Below the pieces are notes generated by a model that saw nothing but the letters and a program-made list of their open reading frames with translations, ran no database searches and was not told where the DNA came from. 64,000 nt of DNA from Jatrophihabitans telluris (lineage in GTDB: Bacteria; Actinomycetota; Actinomycetes; Mycobacteriales; Jatrophihabitantaceae): NCBI RefSeq assembly GCF_023516435.1, contig NZ_CP097332.1:682001-746000 (forward strand), written 5' to 3'. Position 1 is the stretch's first letter; each line of letters begins with the position of its first letter. Below, piece after piece: positions 16,331 to 27,512 of the stretch. The translations under genes and the position numbers were made by a program.

Positions 16331-16987
16331 GTGAGCGACCTTGAGGTATGGCTGCTCGGCGGCTGCACGGACCTGCGGCGGTACGAGGTCGACTCCGCGG
16401 CCGACGGCGTCCTGATCTGTGATCTGACGACCGGGACCGACGCGCGGGAGAAACGCGAGCACCGGCGGGACCTGTCCCAGTGGCTGGCTCACGGCGGCCG
16501 CGCCGTGGCCCGGGTCAACAGCATCACCACGCCGTTCTGCGGCGAGGACGTCGAGGAGGTGCTCGGCCTTCCCGGCTTGTCCGCGCTGCTGCTGCCCGAC
16601 ATCCGCGTCCCGGCGGCGCTGCGCAGCTTCGCCAAGCGGATCGCCCGGGCGGAGGTGCCGGTGCTGGCCGAGATCGCCAGCGCCGAGGGCGTTGCTCGTG
16701 CCGCTGAGATTGCCGAGGTCCCCGGCGTCGATGGACTCGTGTTCGATCCGATGGCCTACGCCCTCGATCTCGGTGCCGCGCTCAACGAGCGGATCCTGAG
16801 CCATCCGCGTTCGGTGCTCGCGGTCGCCTCCCGGGCTCTCAGGCTGGAGGCGCCGGTCGAGTACGAGGTGAGCCTGGAGGCAGGCAGCCCGGCCGACTAC
16901 GGATTCCGGGGCTTGGTGCGGTCGGTGCGGTCGGTCACGGCGCCGCCGGTGCGGTCGGTCACGGTGCCGCCGGCGTCGCGGGGCTAG
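16331..16987 (+). CDS. Degenerate HpcH/HpaI-aldolase (CitE-like) family protein
   Basis: 218 residues, shorter than the usual 270-300 of CitE/RipC enzymes, starting at GTG after GGGAGG. Family landmarks are recognisable: ARVNS (substrate-binding Arg), LLLPDIRVPAALRSFA, VLAEIASAEGVARAAEI and FDPMAYALDLGA. The first acidic segment reads CDLTTGTDAREK instead of the usual DLEDAV, and the C-terminal lyase segment is missing; it is replaced by a repeat tail ([18 protein letters not shown]) of 9-base-type repeats. Activity is doubtful. It overlaps the convergent LysR gene by 29 bases. Confidence 0.65.
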   Translation: MSDLEVWLLGGCTDLRRYEVDSAADGVLICDLTTGTDAREKREHRRDLSQWLAHGGRAVARVNSITTPFCGEDVEEVLGLPGLSALLLPDIRVPAALRSFAKRIARAEVPVLAEIASAEGVARAAEIAEVPGVDGLVFDPMAYALDLGAALNERILSHPRSVLAVASRALRLEAPVEYEVSLEAGSPADYGFRGLVRSVRSVTAPPVRSVTVPPASRG

Positions 16988-17915
16988 TCCGGCCGGACGG
17001 GCGGCGGGTGTCGACCTGGGCGCTGGCGATCGCGAGCTGGTCGGTCAGTGCGCGGACGGCCTCGACCCGCAGCATGTCCGGCCAGAGCTCGACCAGGATG
17101 TGTCGTTGTGGCCAGTCGATCAGCATGCGGGACACGATGCGCGGGTCACGGTGGGCGCGCAGGGCCAGGTCCGGTACGAGGGCGATCCCGAACCCGGCGG
17201 CGACCAGCGCCTGCATGACCACGTAGTCGTCGGCCACCATGAGGATCTTCGGCGTGAAGCCGGCCTCGGCCGCTGCTCGGTACAAGCGATCCTCGAACTG
17301 CGGGCTGGCGATGATGAACGTCGCTTCCCGCAGTTGTTCGAGGCCGACCAGGCGACGCGACGCGGACGGATGATCCATCGGCAGGATCAGGTGCATCGTC
17401 TCGACCAGCACCTCGCGCTGTTCCAGTCCGGAGTGCTCTCCCGCCTCAACCCCGCGCGCGCCGGAAAACCGATAGCACAGCGCGATATCGACGACGCCGC
17501 GCCGGACCAGCTCTTGGGCATGGGGCGGTTCGGCCTGCACGAGCTGGACCTCGACGTTCGGGTACCGGCGCCGCATCGCGGCCATCGCCGAGGGCACCAC
17601 GGTCGCGCAGGAGGACGGGAAGGCGGCGAGCCGGACCAGGCCCGTCCCCGATGCGGCCAGCGACTCGAGGTCGTTCTCGGCCGCCCGGATCGCGGCCAGG
17701 ATCCGGTCGGCATGGGCGAGCAACGCCTGTCCGGCCGAGGTGAGGGCCATCGTCCGTCCCGTCCGGACGGTCAGGGGCACGCCGACCGATTTCTCGAGGA
17801 CCCTCATCTGATAGGTGATCGCCGGTTGGGTGAAACCCAGCTCGCGGGCGGCGGCCGAGTAGGACCCGGTTCGAGCGACCTCCTGGAGCAGTCGCAGTTG
17901 CTGGGGATCGAGCAC
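16959..17915 (-). CDS. LysR-family transcriptional regulator
   Basis: 318 residues with the N-terminal LysR helix-turn-helix (about 3-62, [20 protein letters not shown]) and a C-terminal periplasmic-binding-protein-like effector domain (about 88-300). The GTG start at 17915 is exactly 7 bases past a TATGAT -10 box, so the mRNA is probably leaderless. It is divergent from the gluABCD importer, which it may regulate; in other actinobacteria glu importers are controlled by other systems, so this is inference. Confidence 0.9.
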   Translation of the reverse strand: MLDPQQLRLLQEVARTGSYSAAARELGFTQPAITYQMRVLEKSVGVPLTVRTGRTMALTSAGQALLAHADRILAAIRAAENDLESLAASGTGLVRLAAFPSSCATVVPSAMAAMRRRYPNVEVQLVQAEPPHAQELVRRGVVDIALCYRFSGARGVEAGEHSGLEQREVLVETMHLILPMDHPSASRRLVGLEQLREATFIIASPQFEDRLYRAAAEAGFTPKILMVADDYVVMQALVAAGFGIALVPDLALRAHRDPRIVSRMLIDWPQRHILVELWPDMLRVEAVRALTDQLAIASAQVDTRRPSGRTSPATPAAP

Positions 17916-17921
17916 CCGCCA

Positions 17922-17938
17922 ATCATAAAGAAATTCTT
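17922..17938 (-). promoter_or_regulatory. LysR promoter -10 and adjacent palindrome
   Basis: On the minus strand TATGAT (17927-17922) is at -12 to -7 from the GTG. Immediately upstream is the palindrome AAGAAATTCTT (17928-17938), AT-rich in a GC-rich genome and placed where an autoregulating LysR protein would bind. On the plus strand TTGGAC (17961-17966) and TAGGTT (17985-17990), 18 bases apart, could form the gluA promoter. Confidence 0.5.
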
Positions 17939-17998
17939 GAGAACCGGTCCGATATCTCTATTGGACTTTTGGAAGAGCCGTCTTTAGGTTCATCAACT

Positions 17999-18784
17999 AT
18001 GGCAGAGGCCGCGATCAACGCGAACGCCGAAAAGGCTGACTTTTCTGGCGAACCGCTCGTCCGCCTGACGGACGTCAGCAAGCACTACGGCCAGTTCGAG
18101 GCGCTCCGCCAGATTAATCTGGACATCGCTCGTGGCGAGGTTGTGGTCGTCGTCGGCGCGTCCGGATCGGGCAAGTCCACCCTCTGCCGCTGCATCAACC
18201 GGCTGGAGAGCATCAGCAGCGGCACGATCACCGTCGACGGCACGCCCCTGCCGGAGGAGGGCCGAGCGCTGGCGCAGTTGCGCAGCGACGTCGGCATGGT
18301 CTTCCAATCGTTCAACCTGTTCGGACACAAGACCGTTCTGGACAACGTCACCCTCGGCCCGACGAAGGTCCGTGGCCTCGGCAAGGCCGAGGCGCAGACG
18401 CAGGCCCGCGCGCTCCTGGCCCGGGTCGGAGTCGCGGAGAAGGAGAACAGCTACCCCGCTGAACTGTCCGGTGGACAGCAGCAGCGGGTGGCGATCGCCC
18501 GTGCCCTGGCGATGAAGCCGAAGCTGATGCTCTTCGACGAGCCCACGTCCGCGCTGGACCCCGAGATGATCAAGGAGGTTCTCGACGTGATGACCGAGCT
18601 CGCCTCCGACGGCATGACGATGGTCGTGGTGACCCACGAGATGGGTTTCGCCCGGCAGGCAGCCGATCGCGTGGTGTTCATGGACGCCGGCCAGATCGCC
18701 GAGGAAGCGACGCCGGAGGACTTCTTCCGCGCCCCGAAGACCGACCGTGCCCGCGACTTCCTGTCCAAGATTCTCGCGCACTGA
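17999..18784 (+). CDS. gluA: Glutamate/polar amino acid ABC transporter ATPase
   Basis: 261 residues with Walker [10 protein letters not shown] (53-61), the signature [15 protein letters not shown], Walker [16 protein letters not shown] and the switch His in [11 protein letters not shown]. The set matches the polar-amino-acid importer ATPases (GlnQ/GluA). The ATG at 17999 is preferred over an upstream TTG at 17969. No clear ribosome-binding site precedes it and a TAGGTT -10 ends 8 bases before, so the leader is absent or only a few bases long. First gene of gluABCD. Confidence 0.9.
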   Translation: MAEAAINANAEKADFSGEPLVRLTDVSKHYGQFEALRQINLDIARGEVVVVVGASGSGKSTLCRCINRLESISSGTITVDGTPLPEEGRALAQLRSDVGMVFQSFNLFGHKTVLDNVTLGPTKVRGLGKAEAQTQARALLARVGVAEKENSYPAELSGGQQQRVAIARALAMKPKLMLFDEPTSALDPEMIKEVLDVMTELASDGMTMVVVTHEMGFARQAADRVVFMDAGQIAEEATPEDFFRAPKTDRARDFLSKILAH

Positions 18785-18813
18785 CCGCGCACCCAACCGC
18801 ACCGGAGGACCCT

Positions 18814-19779
18814 ATGCCCGCTCAGCCCACGCTTTCCCGCCGTGCCTTCGGGGCGAGCGCCGTCGCCGTCGTCGCCGTGCTCGCACTCGGCGCGTGCAGC
18901 AGTTCGAAGAATTCGCCCTCGATCGACGGCAACGTCGGCGCCAAGGCCGGCAGCGCCTACGACTCACTGATCACCGCCGCGCCGATCGCGTCCAGTGGCG
19001 ACGTCGACGCCAACACCTGGGCGAAGAAGATCAAGGCACAGGGTTACCTCAAGACCGGGGGCACCGATTCCGGGCCGTTGTTCTCGATCAAGGACCTCAA
19101 GACCGGTGAGCTCACCGGTTTCGACGCGGGCCTGTCCCAGATGCTCGCGCACTACATCACCGGTAAGACCGATGTGAAGGGCCTGACCAAGCTCACCATC
19201 ACCACCGTCGACACCCGCGAAACCCTCTTGCAGAACAACAGCGTCGACGCCGTTTTCGCCACCTACTCGATCACCCCCGAACGCGCCACGAAGGTCAACT
19301 TCGCCGGACCGTACTACCAGTCCGGGGACGCCATCATGGTCAAGAAGGGCAACACCTCGATCAAGTCGGTCAGTGATCTCAACGGCAAGACGGTCGCGAC
19401 CGAGAGCAACTCCACCGCCGCGCTGCAGATCAAGAAGCTCGCACCGTCGGCGAAGGTCCTGTTGTTCAAGGAAGACGCCCAGTGCGTGGCTGCGGTGCAG
19501 CAGGGCCGGGCCGACGCCTACGTCCTGGACCAGGGCATTCTGATCGGCGACGCTCAGAGCAACCCGGCCGTCGAGGTGGTGGGTGGTGACCCGTTCACCG
19601 TTGACCCCTACGGCATCGGACTGAACAAGGACAGCGACGCCAAGGCGTTCGTCAACGCGTTCCTGCAGAAGATCTACGACAGCGGAGACTGGGCCAAGCT
19701 CTGGAAGGCCACCATCGGCACGGTCGTCAGTGGCAACGCGCCCACCCCGCCGAAGCTGGGTTCGGTCGACGGTTCCTGA
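18814..19779 (+). CDS. gluB: Glutamate-binding lipoprotein of ABC importer
   Basis: 321 residues. The signal peptide carries a twin-arginine-like motif (LSRRAFGAS) and ends in a LGAC lipobox (Cys about 28), so this looks like a Tat-exported lipoprotein. The mature protein is a type II amino-acid-binding fold (TGFDAGLSQML, VDAVFATYSITPERA, GRADAYVLDQGIL). It captures glutamate or a related amino acid for the GluCD permease. A GGAGGA site precedes the start. Glutamate specificity is by family and operon order. Confidence 0.88.
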   Translation: MPAQPTLSRRAFGASAVAVVAVLALGACSSSKNSPSIDGNVGAKAGSAYDSLITAAPIASSGDVDANTWAKKIKAQGYLKTGGTDSGPLFSIKDLKTGELTGFDAGLSQMLAHYITGKTDVKGLTKLTITTVDTRETLLQNNSVDAVFATYSITPERATKVNFAGPYYQSGDAIMVKKGNTSIKSVSDLNGKTVATESNSTAALQIKKLAPSAKVLLFKEDAQCVAAVQQGRADAYVLDQGILIGDAQSNPAVEVVGGDPFTVDPYGIGLNKDSDAKAFVNAFLQKIYDSGDWAKLWKATIGTVVSGNAPTPPKLGSVDGS

Positions 19780-19811
19780 GTGAGGCGCGTCCGAGAGGAG
19801 GGAGCACGCAC

Positions 19812-20456
19812 GTGCACGTCCTGACCGACAACATCGGCTTCCTGATGGGCGGCGTGCTCATCACGGTCGAGTTGACCGTGCTCGGATTCCTGGGCGCCCT
19901 GCTGCTCGGCACGATTCTCGCCGTGTGCCGGGTCAGCCCCATCACGCCGCTACGGGTCGTGGCCTCGGTGTACGTCGAGTTCTTCCGCAACATTCCCCTG
20001 CTGTCGCTGCTGGTTCTGGTCGTCTTCGGCCTGCCCGATGCGGGCTTGACGCTCTCGACGTTCGTCTCGGCCTGGATCTGCCTGGCCCTGTCGGGTTCGG
20101 CCTTCGCCTGCGAGGCCATCCGTGGCGGCATCAACTCCGTCGCGGTGGGACAGGCGGAGGCCGCGCGGGCGATCGGGCTGACCTTCACTCAGAACCTGCG
20201 TTTCGTCATACTGCCGCAGGCCTTTCGGGTCATGGTTCAGCCGCTGGTCAACACGTTCATCGGCGTCCTGCTCAGTTCCGCCCTGGCTGCCGTGGTCAGC
20301 GTGAACGATCTCACCGGCCGCGCGCAGTTCCTCAACCTCGAGTCGGCCGAGGCCGTGCTGTGCTTCCTGTTCGCCGGGGCGGTGTATCTGGTGCTCGCGC
20401 TGGGTAGTGGCGCATTCGGAGGCTGGCTCGAGCGCAAGGTGGCGATCAGGCGATGA
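19812..20456 (+). CDS. gluC: Glutamate ABC transporter permease
   Basis: 214 residues, HisMQ-type permease with about five transmembrane helices. It has the conserved VEFFRNIPLL block and the EAA loop EAARAIGLTFTQNLRFVILP that contacts the GluA ATPase. The start is a GTG after GAGAGGAGGGAG. It overlaps gluD by four bases, and the two form the heterodimeric channel. Confidence 0.88.
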   Translation: MHVLTDNIGFLMGGVLITVELTVLGFLGALLLGTILAVCRVSPITPLRVVASVYVEFFRNIPLLSLLVLVVFGLPDAGLTLSTFVSAWICLALSGSAFACEAIRGGINSVAVGQAEAARAIGLTFTQNLRFVILPQAFRVMVQPLVNTFIGVLLSSALAAVVSVNDLTGRAQFLNLESAEAVLCFLFAGAVYLVLALGSGAFGGWLERKVAIRR

Positions 20457-21331
20457 GTGTCAATCGGGTCCTGTTCGACGCCCCCGGACCGCGTGCGCGC
20501 CGACGAATCGTCTATGTCACCGGGGGATCGGTGATCGTCGTGCTGGGAGTGCTCGGGCTGGCGTTGCGCCAGCTCGATGCGCATGGTCAACTCGCCCAGT
20601 ACCGCTGGCGGCCCTTCCTGACCACGCCGTATCTGCGGGTGATCTGGCAGGGGCTGGAAGGAACGCTGCGGGCCACCGCGATGAGCGCGGTCCTGGCCTT
20701 CCCGCTCGGGATCGTGCTGGCCCTGCTCCGGCTCTCGCCACGGCGCGTGGTGAGTTGGCTGGCCACCGCCTACATCGAGGTGTTCCGCTCGATTCCGTTG
20801 CTGCTGCTGATCTATGCCTTCCTGCTGGCGCTGCCGAGGTACTCGATCAACCTGCCCATCTTCTACAAGCTCGTCGTGCCGATCGTGCTCGTCAGCTCCG
20901 CCGTCATCGCCGAAGTCGTCCGCGCCGGCGTGAAGGCGCTGGACAGCGGGCAGGGCGAGGCCGCCGTCGCGATCGGGCTGCGTTACTCGCAGGTGATGCG
21001 GCTGGTCGTGCTGCCCCAGTCACTGCGATTGGTGTTGCCGACCTTGGTGGCGCAGCTGATCACGCTGCTGAAGGAGAGCACGCTCGGCTACGCGGTGAGC
21101 TATCCGGAACTGATGAAGCAGGGCGACTTCCTGACCGCCCGCACGCACCTGCTGCTGCAGACCTACGTGATCATCGCGGTGATCTACGTGGTCATCAACT
21201 TCCTGCTCGGGCAGTTGGCCGCGCAGGTCGAACGCCGGTTGCGACGCCGGCCGGGCGGGTCGGCCTTCGCTCGCACCCGTGAACTCGACCCGGCCAACCC
21301 GCCCGGAGCCCGGCTCGCGACGACCGCATAG
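20453..21331 (+). CDS. gluD: Glutamate ABC transporter permease
   Basis: 292 residues, the second HisMQ-type permease subunit. A basic N-terminus (GPRARRRIVYVTGG) leads into TM1. The block IEVFRSIPLLLLIYAFL and the EAA loop GEAAVAIGLRYSQVMRLVVLP are conserved. The C-terminal cytoplasmic tail is longer than in GluC and basic. It is translationally coupled to gluC by an ATGA overlap and is the last gene of the operon. Confidence 0.88.
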   Translation: MSVNRVLFDAPGPRARRRIVYVTGGSVIVVLGVLGLALRQLDAHGQLAQYRWRPFLTTPYLRVIWQGLEGTLRATAMSAVLAFPLGIVLALLRLSPRRVVSWLATAYIEVFRSIPLLLLIYAFLLALPRYSINLPIFYKLVVPIVLVSSAVIAEVVRAGVKALDSGQGEAAVAIGLRYSQVMRLVVLPQSLRLVLPTLVAQLITLLKESTLGYAVSYPELMKQGDFLTARTHLLLQTYVIIAVIYVVINFLLGQLAAQVERRLRRRPGGSAFARTRELDPANPPGARLATTA

Positions 21332-21406
21332 GGCCACACCGACTCGGCCCGGCGGGCAGAGCCGGACATCCGGCTACGAACAAGACCGAAGGGCAGACGA
21401 ACGCCG

Positions 21407-22156
21407 ATGTGCCGATTGCTGGGTGTGATCTCCCGCGAGGCCGCGCCACTCACCGAGACCCTGGCCACCGACCTGGCGCCGTTCGCGGCGCTGTCGGCCG
21501 TGCACTGTGACGGGTGGGGAATGGCCTACTGGGATCGCGACGACGACCTGGTGCTGCGCAAGGAGGCGCAGGCCGCCTCCGACAGTGAGCGGTTCTGGGA
21601 CGAGGCGAAACAGGCCGACACCGACGCCGCCGTCCTGCACCTGCGCAAGGCTTCCTCGGGCATGATCCCCAATCTCGCCAACACCCATCCCTTCGTCGCC
21701 GGGAGCGTCGCCTTCGCTCACAACGGCTACTTCTCGCCGATGCAGCGCGTGGAGGCGCTGTTGAGCGAAACCGGCGGTCGGAGCCCGGAGGGTGACACCG
21801 ACAGCGAGCGCTACTTCGGGCTCGTCCTGGCGGCCATGCGCTCGCTCGGTCCGGTGGAGGCGCTGCAGGCGACGGCAGCGCAGATTCGGCGGGCCAGCGA
21901 GCATCTGGTGTCGCTCAACGCCCTGGTACTGACCCATCGCTCCCTGTTTGCCTTTGCCTACTGGGACGAATCGGTTCCTCCCAGCGCCGAGGCGGGTACC
22001 GCCACCTACGAACTGATGTTCCGCGTGAGTGCGGACTCGGTCACCGTCGCCTCGGACGGTTGGGAACCACCCGGACCTCAGTGGGAGCGGATCGCCAACG
22101 GAATGGTGCTCGAGGTCCGGCGGGACGACCTGCGGGTGACGGTGCACCGCGGCTGA
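21407..22156 (+). CDS. Class II glutamine amidotransferase (EgtC/YafJ-like)
   Basis: 249 residues beginning MCRLLG: Cys2 becomes the N-terminal nucleophile after Met removal, as in Ntn-type glutamine amidotransferases. HLRKASSG and FAHNGYF are the usual substrate and oxyanion segments. The protein is only the glutaminase-like domain, as in YafJ and the ergothioneine hydrolase EgtC. No ergothioneine genes are next to it, so the natural amide substrate is unknown. Confidence 0.8.
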   Translation: MCRLLGVISREAAPLTETLATDLAPFAALSAVHCDGWGMAYWDRDDDLVLRKEAQAASDSERFWDEAKQADTDAAVLHLRKASSGMIPNLANTHPFVAGSVAFAHNGYFSPMQRVEALLSETGGRSPEGDTDSERYFGLVLAAMRSLGPVEALQATAAQIRRASEHLVSLNALVLTHRSLFAFAYWDESVPPSAEAGTATYELMFRVSADSVTVASDGWEPPGPQWERIANGMVLEVRRDDLRVTVHRG

Positions 22157-22175
22157 TTCGGCCGGCCCGCAGTGT

Positions 22176-22424
22176 TCAGCCCTGAAGGCCGTCGACGCCG
22201 TCGACGCAGGCGTAGAACTCGCCCAGGCCGAAGGGGTAGAACAGGCTGGCGACGCCCGAACCGGTGATGACCTCGATGCCGCCGTCGATCTCAGCGACCC
22301 AGGCGTCCACCGATTCCTCGGCGCGGATCAGGTCGCTGAGCCTTTCGATGTCGCTGGTTTCGGTCACGCGCAGCAGGTCGTCCAGACAGGTTATGTGCAG
22401 GTGGTCACCGACGAACTCGCTCAT
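22176..22424 (-). CDS. Small acidic hypothetical protein
   Basis: 82 residues from the ATG at 22424, which has GGGAGGT upstream; the open frame continues further upstream without features. The protein is strongly acidic, with no signal peptide, membrane segment or Cys pair, and reads like a small alpha/beta protein (DHLHITCLDDLLRVTE, then WVAEIDGGIEVITG). I do not recognise a family. It is convergent with the amidotransferase gene and divergent from ndh. Confidence 0.55.
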   Translation of the reverse strand: MSEFVGDHLHITCLDDLLRVTETSDIERLSDLIRAEESVDAWVAEIDGGIEVITGSGVASLFYPFGLGEFYACVDGVDGLQG

Positions 22425-22537
22425 CCCGGCACCTCCCTCGGATCGGTCCTCTCGTCGCACGGCATCGACTTCGTTCGCCCTTCCCATCGACCGTCCGCCG
22501 CCCACCTTGAGGAGAGCTGTGCCGGTCGGGCGGCCAT

Positions 22538-22543
22538 TAGGGT
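22538..22543 (+). promoter_or_regulatory. -10 box TAGGGT of leaderless ndh
   Basis: TAGGGT is at -12 to -7 from the ATG at 22550, so the ndh transcript probably starts at the start codon. The GGAGAG further upstream (about 22511) is too far to act as its ribosome-binding site. Confidence 0.5.
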
Positions 22544-22549
22544 AGAGGC

Positions 22550-23914
22550 ATGACATCGCAGAGCATCGGCCAGCGGCATCAGGTCGTGATCATCGGCTCG
22601 GGGTTCGGCGGCCTGTTCGCGGCGAAGGCGCTCGGGCACGCCAACCTCGACGTGACGATGATCAGCCGGCTGAACCATCACCTGTTCCAGCCGCTGCTGT
22701 ACCAGGTCGCGACCGGCATCCTGTCCGAGGGCGAGGTGGCGCCGCCGACCCGCGACATCCTGCGCAAGCAGAAGAACGCCCAGGTACTGCTCGGCGATGT
22801 GACTGCGATCGATGTCCAGGAACGCACCGTCACCTCCAGTGCGGCGGGCATCACCACGGTGACGCCCTACGACACCCTCATTGTCGCCGCCGGCGCGGAC
22901 ACGTCCTACTTCGGGCACCCCGAGTACGCGCAGGTGGCTCCGGGCTTGAAGAGCATCGACGACGCGATGCAGATCCGGGCGCGGATCTTCGGCGCCTTCG
23001 AGGCCGCCGAGCTCGAACCGGATGCAACCAAGCGGGCCGAGTGGCTGACCTTCGTGGCGGTCGGTGCGGGGCCGACCGGGGTGGAGATGGCCGGCCAGCT
23101 GTCCGAGGTTGCGCACCGGACCCTGCGGGGCAACTTCCGGGCGATCAACCCCGCCGATGCCCGGATCATCCTTGTCGACGCGGCCGATCTGGTGCTGGGC
23201 TCGTTCGGCTATCACCTGTCGGCCAAGACCGTGACACAGCTGCAGAACCTCGGCGTCGAGGTGTGGCTGAACTCCATGGTCAAGGGCGTGGACGCGACCG
23301 GGATCGACGTCGTGGACAGTCACGGCGAGGCGTCGCGGATCAACAGCCGATGCGTCGTGTGGGCCGCCGGAGTGCAGGCCTCGCCGCTGGGGCGGTCGCT
23401 GGGCGAGCAGACCGGAGCGACGGTCGATCGTGCTGGGCGGATCGAGGTCAACCCGGACCTGACCCTGCCGGGCCATCCGGAGATCTTCGTGGTGGGCGAC
23501 ATGATCTCGCTCAACAACTACCCCGGGGTAGCCCAGGTCGCCATCCAGGGCGGCAAGTACGCCGCCGACCAGATCGACCGCAGGGTGCGGGGCAGGGCCG
23601 CCAAGGGTCCGTTCAAGTACTTCGACAAGGGGTCGATGGCGACGATCTCCCGGTTCCAGGCGGTGGCCAGCGTCGGACGCATCCGGCTGTTCGGCTTCGT
23701 CGCCTGGTTGTTGTGGCTCGGGGTGCACATCTTCTACCTCGTCGGCTTCAAGAACCGGATCGCGACCGTCTTCCACTGGGCGATCAGCTTCCTGGGCGAC
23801 TCCCGGGCACAACGGGCGGGCGTGCTGCAGGAGGCCAAAGCGCACCCGCCCGTGCAGGCGCCCGCAACACCCGGTCCGATCGAGCAGTCCGACGGGCCGC
23901 CGGCTGAGTCCTGA
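22550..23914 (+). CDS. ndh: Type II NADH dehydrogenase (NDH-2)
   Basis: A 454-residue single-subunit NADH:quinone oxidoreductase that feeds electrons to menaquinone without pumping protons. It has the FAD motif VVIIGSGFGGLFAAKAL (11-27), the NADH motif FVAVGAGPTGVEMAGQL (about 168-184), the FAD-ribityl block EIFVVGDM, and the C-terminal AVQGGKY-type loop (here VAIQGGKYAADQI) with the membrane-anchoring hydrophobic helix LFGFVAWLLWLGVHIFYL. A Pro/Ala tail follows. It is monocistronic. Confidence 0.92.
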   Translation: MTSQSIGQRHQVVIIGSGFGGLFAAKALGHANLDVTMISRLNHHLFQPLLYQVATGILSEGEVAPPTRDILRKQKNAQVLLGDVTAIDVQERTVTSSAAGITTVTPYDTLIVAAGADTSYFGHPEYAQVAPGLKSIDDAMQIRARIFGAFEAAELEPDATKRAEWLTFVAVGAGPTGVEMAGQLSEVAHRTLRGNFRAINPADARIILVDAADLVLGSFGYHLSAKTVTQLQNLGVEVWLNSMVKGVDATGIDVVDSHGEASRINSRCVVWAAGVQASPLGRSLGEQTGATVDRAGRIEVNPDLTLPGHPEIFVVGDMISLNNYPGVAQVAIQGGKYAADQIDRRVRGRAAKGPFKYFDKGSMATISRFQAVASVGRIRLFGFVAWLLWLGVHIFYLVGFKNRIATVFHWAISFLGDSRAQRAGVLQEAKAHPPVQAPATPGPIEQSDGPPAES

Positions 23915-23951
23915 GCCCGCGCTCAGGTCCCGTCCCGGTCGGCGCTGGGGG

Positions 23952-23987
23952 TTGACGTCAGGTTCTGTTGGATTATGTTTGAACCTG
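23952..23987 (+). promoter_or_regulatory. Promoter with overlapping dyad upstream of beta-galactosidase
   Basis: TTGACG (23952-23957) and TATGTT (23974-23979), 16 bases apart, form a plausible promoter. The dyad CAGGTTC (23959-23965) / GAACCTG (23981-23987) straddles the -10, where a repressor would block polymerase. Its binding protein is not adjacent. Confidence 0.55.
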
Positions 23988-23996
23988 TCACGTTGA

Positions 23997-27053
<3,057 letters not shown>

Positions 27054-27087
27054 TTCGCCTGTGGTCTGACTCGGGTTCGGGCAGGGC

Positions 27088-27291
27088 TCAGGTCGGCGTC
27101 AGGGATGATTCCTTGTGCGCCGCCTGGGCCCCTGTCTTGTCCGATTCGACGATCCAGTACGGGTCGTCCTCAGAGGCGTTGAACTTCTGGCCGTCGAAGG
27201 TGAAGGGTTTCGTCCGTTTCTGAGTGGCCTTTCCGTGGGTCGGTCCTTGCGATGTGTTCCAGCGGACGCGGTCGCCGGTGCTGAGTGCCAT
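27088..27291 (-). CDS. DUF2945-family small protein
   Basis: 67 residues. The pattern GDRVRWNTSQGPTHGKA, then DDPYWIVESDKTGAQAAHK, is the typical DUF2945 signature, a small SH3/Tudor-like beta domain. It is soluble, polar and Lys-rich. A TAGCGT -10 box at -12 to -7 suggests a leaderless mRNA. Molecular function is not established. It is convergent with lacZ. Confidence 0.85.
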   Translation of the reverse strand: MALSTGDRVRWNTSQGPTHGKATQKRTKPFTFDGQKFNASEDDPYWIVESDKTGAQAAHKESSLTPT

Positions 27292-27297
27292 GACCTC

Positions 27298-27303
27298 ACG
27301 CTA
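27298..27303 (-). promoter_or_regulatory. -10 box TAGCGT of leaderless DUF2945 gene
   Basis: Read on the minus strand, TAGCGT spans -12 to -7 from the ATG at 27291. Confidence 0.45.
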
Positions 27304-27512
27304 CGACTGCGTCTCAACCACGGCACCTTCGCGGAGTCCATCCGCCGCCGTAGCGCCTCCACCGCGCGAGCCTCGGCGAGCAGATCCAGCGACGACACGA
27401 CTGGCCTTTCTCCACAGGCCGATTCCCGCTCATCCACAGTCGCTTCGGAGGGCCACGCACGGCCTCGGGGAGCCCCGCCGGTGTGACCGGTCAGGTAGGG
27501 GAGAATCCACGC

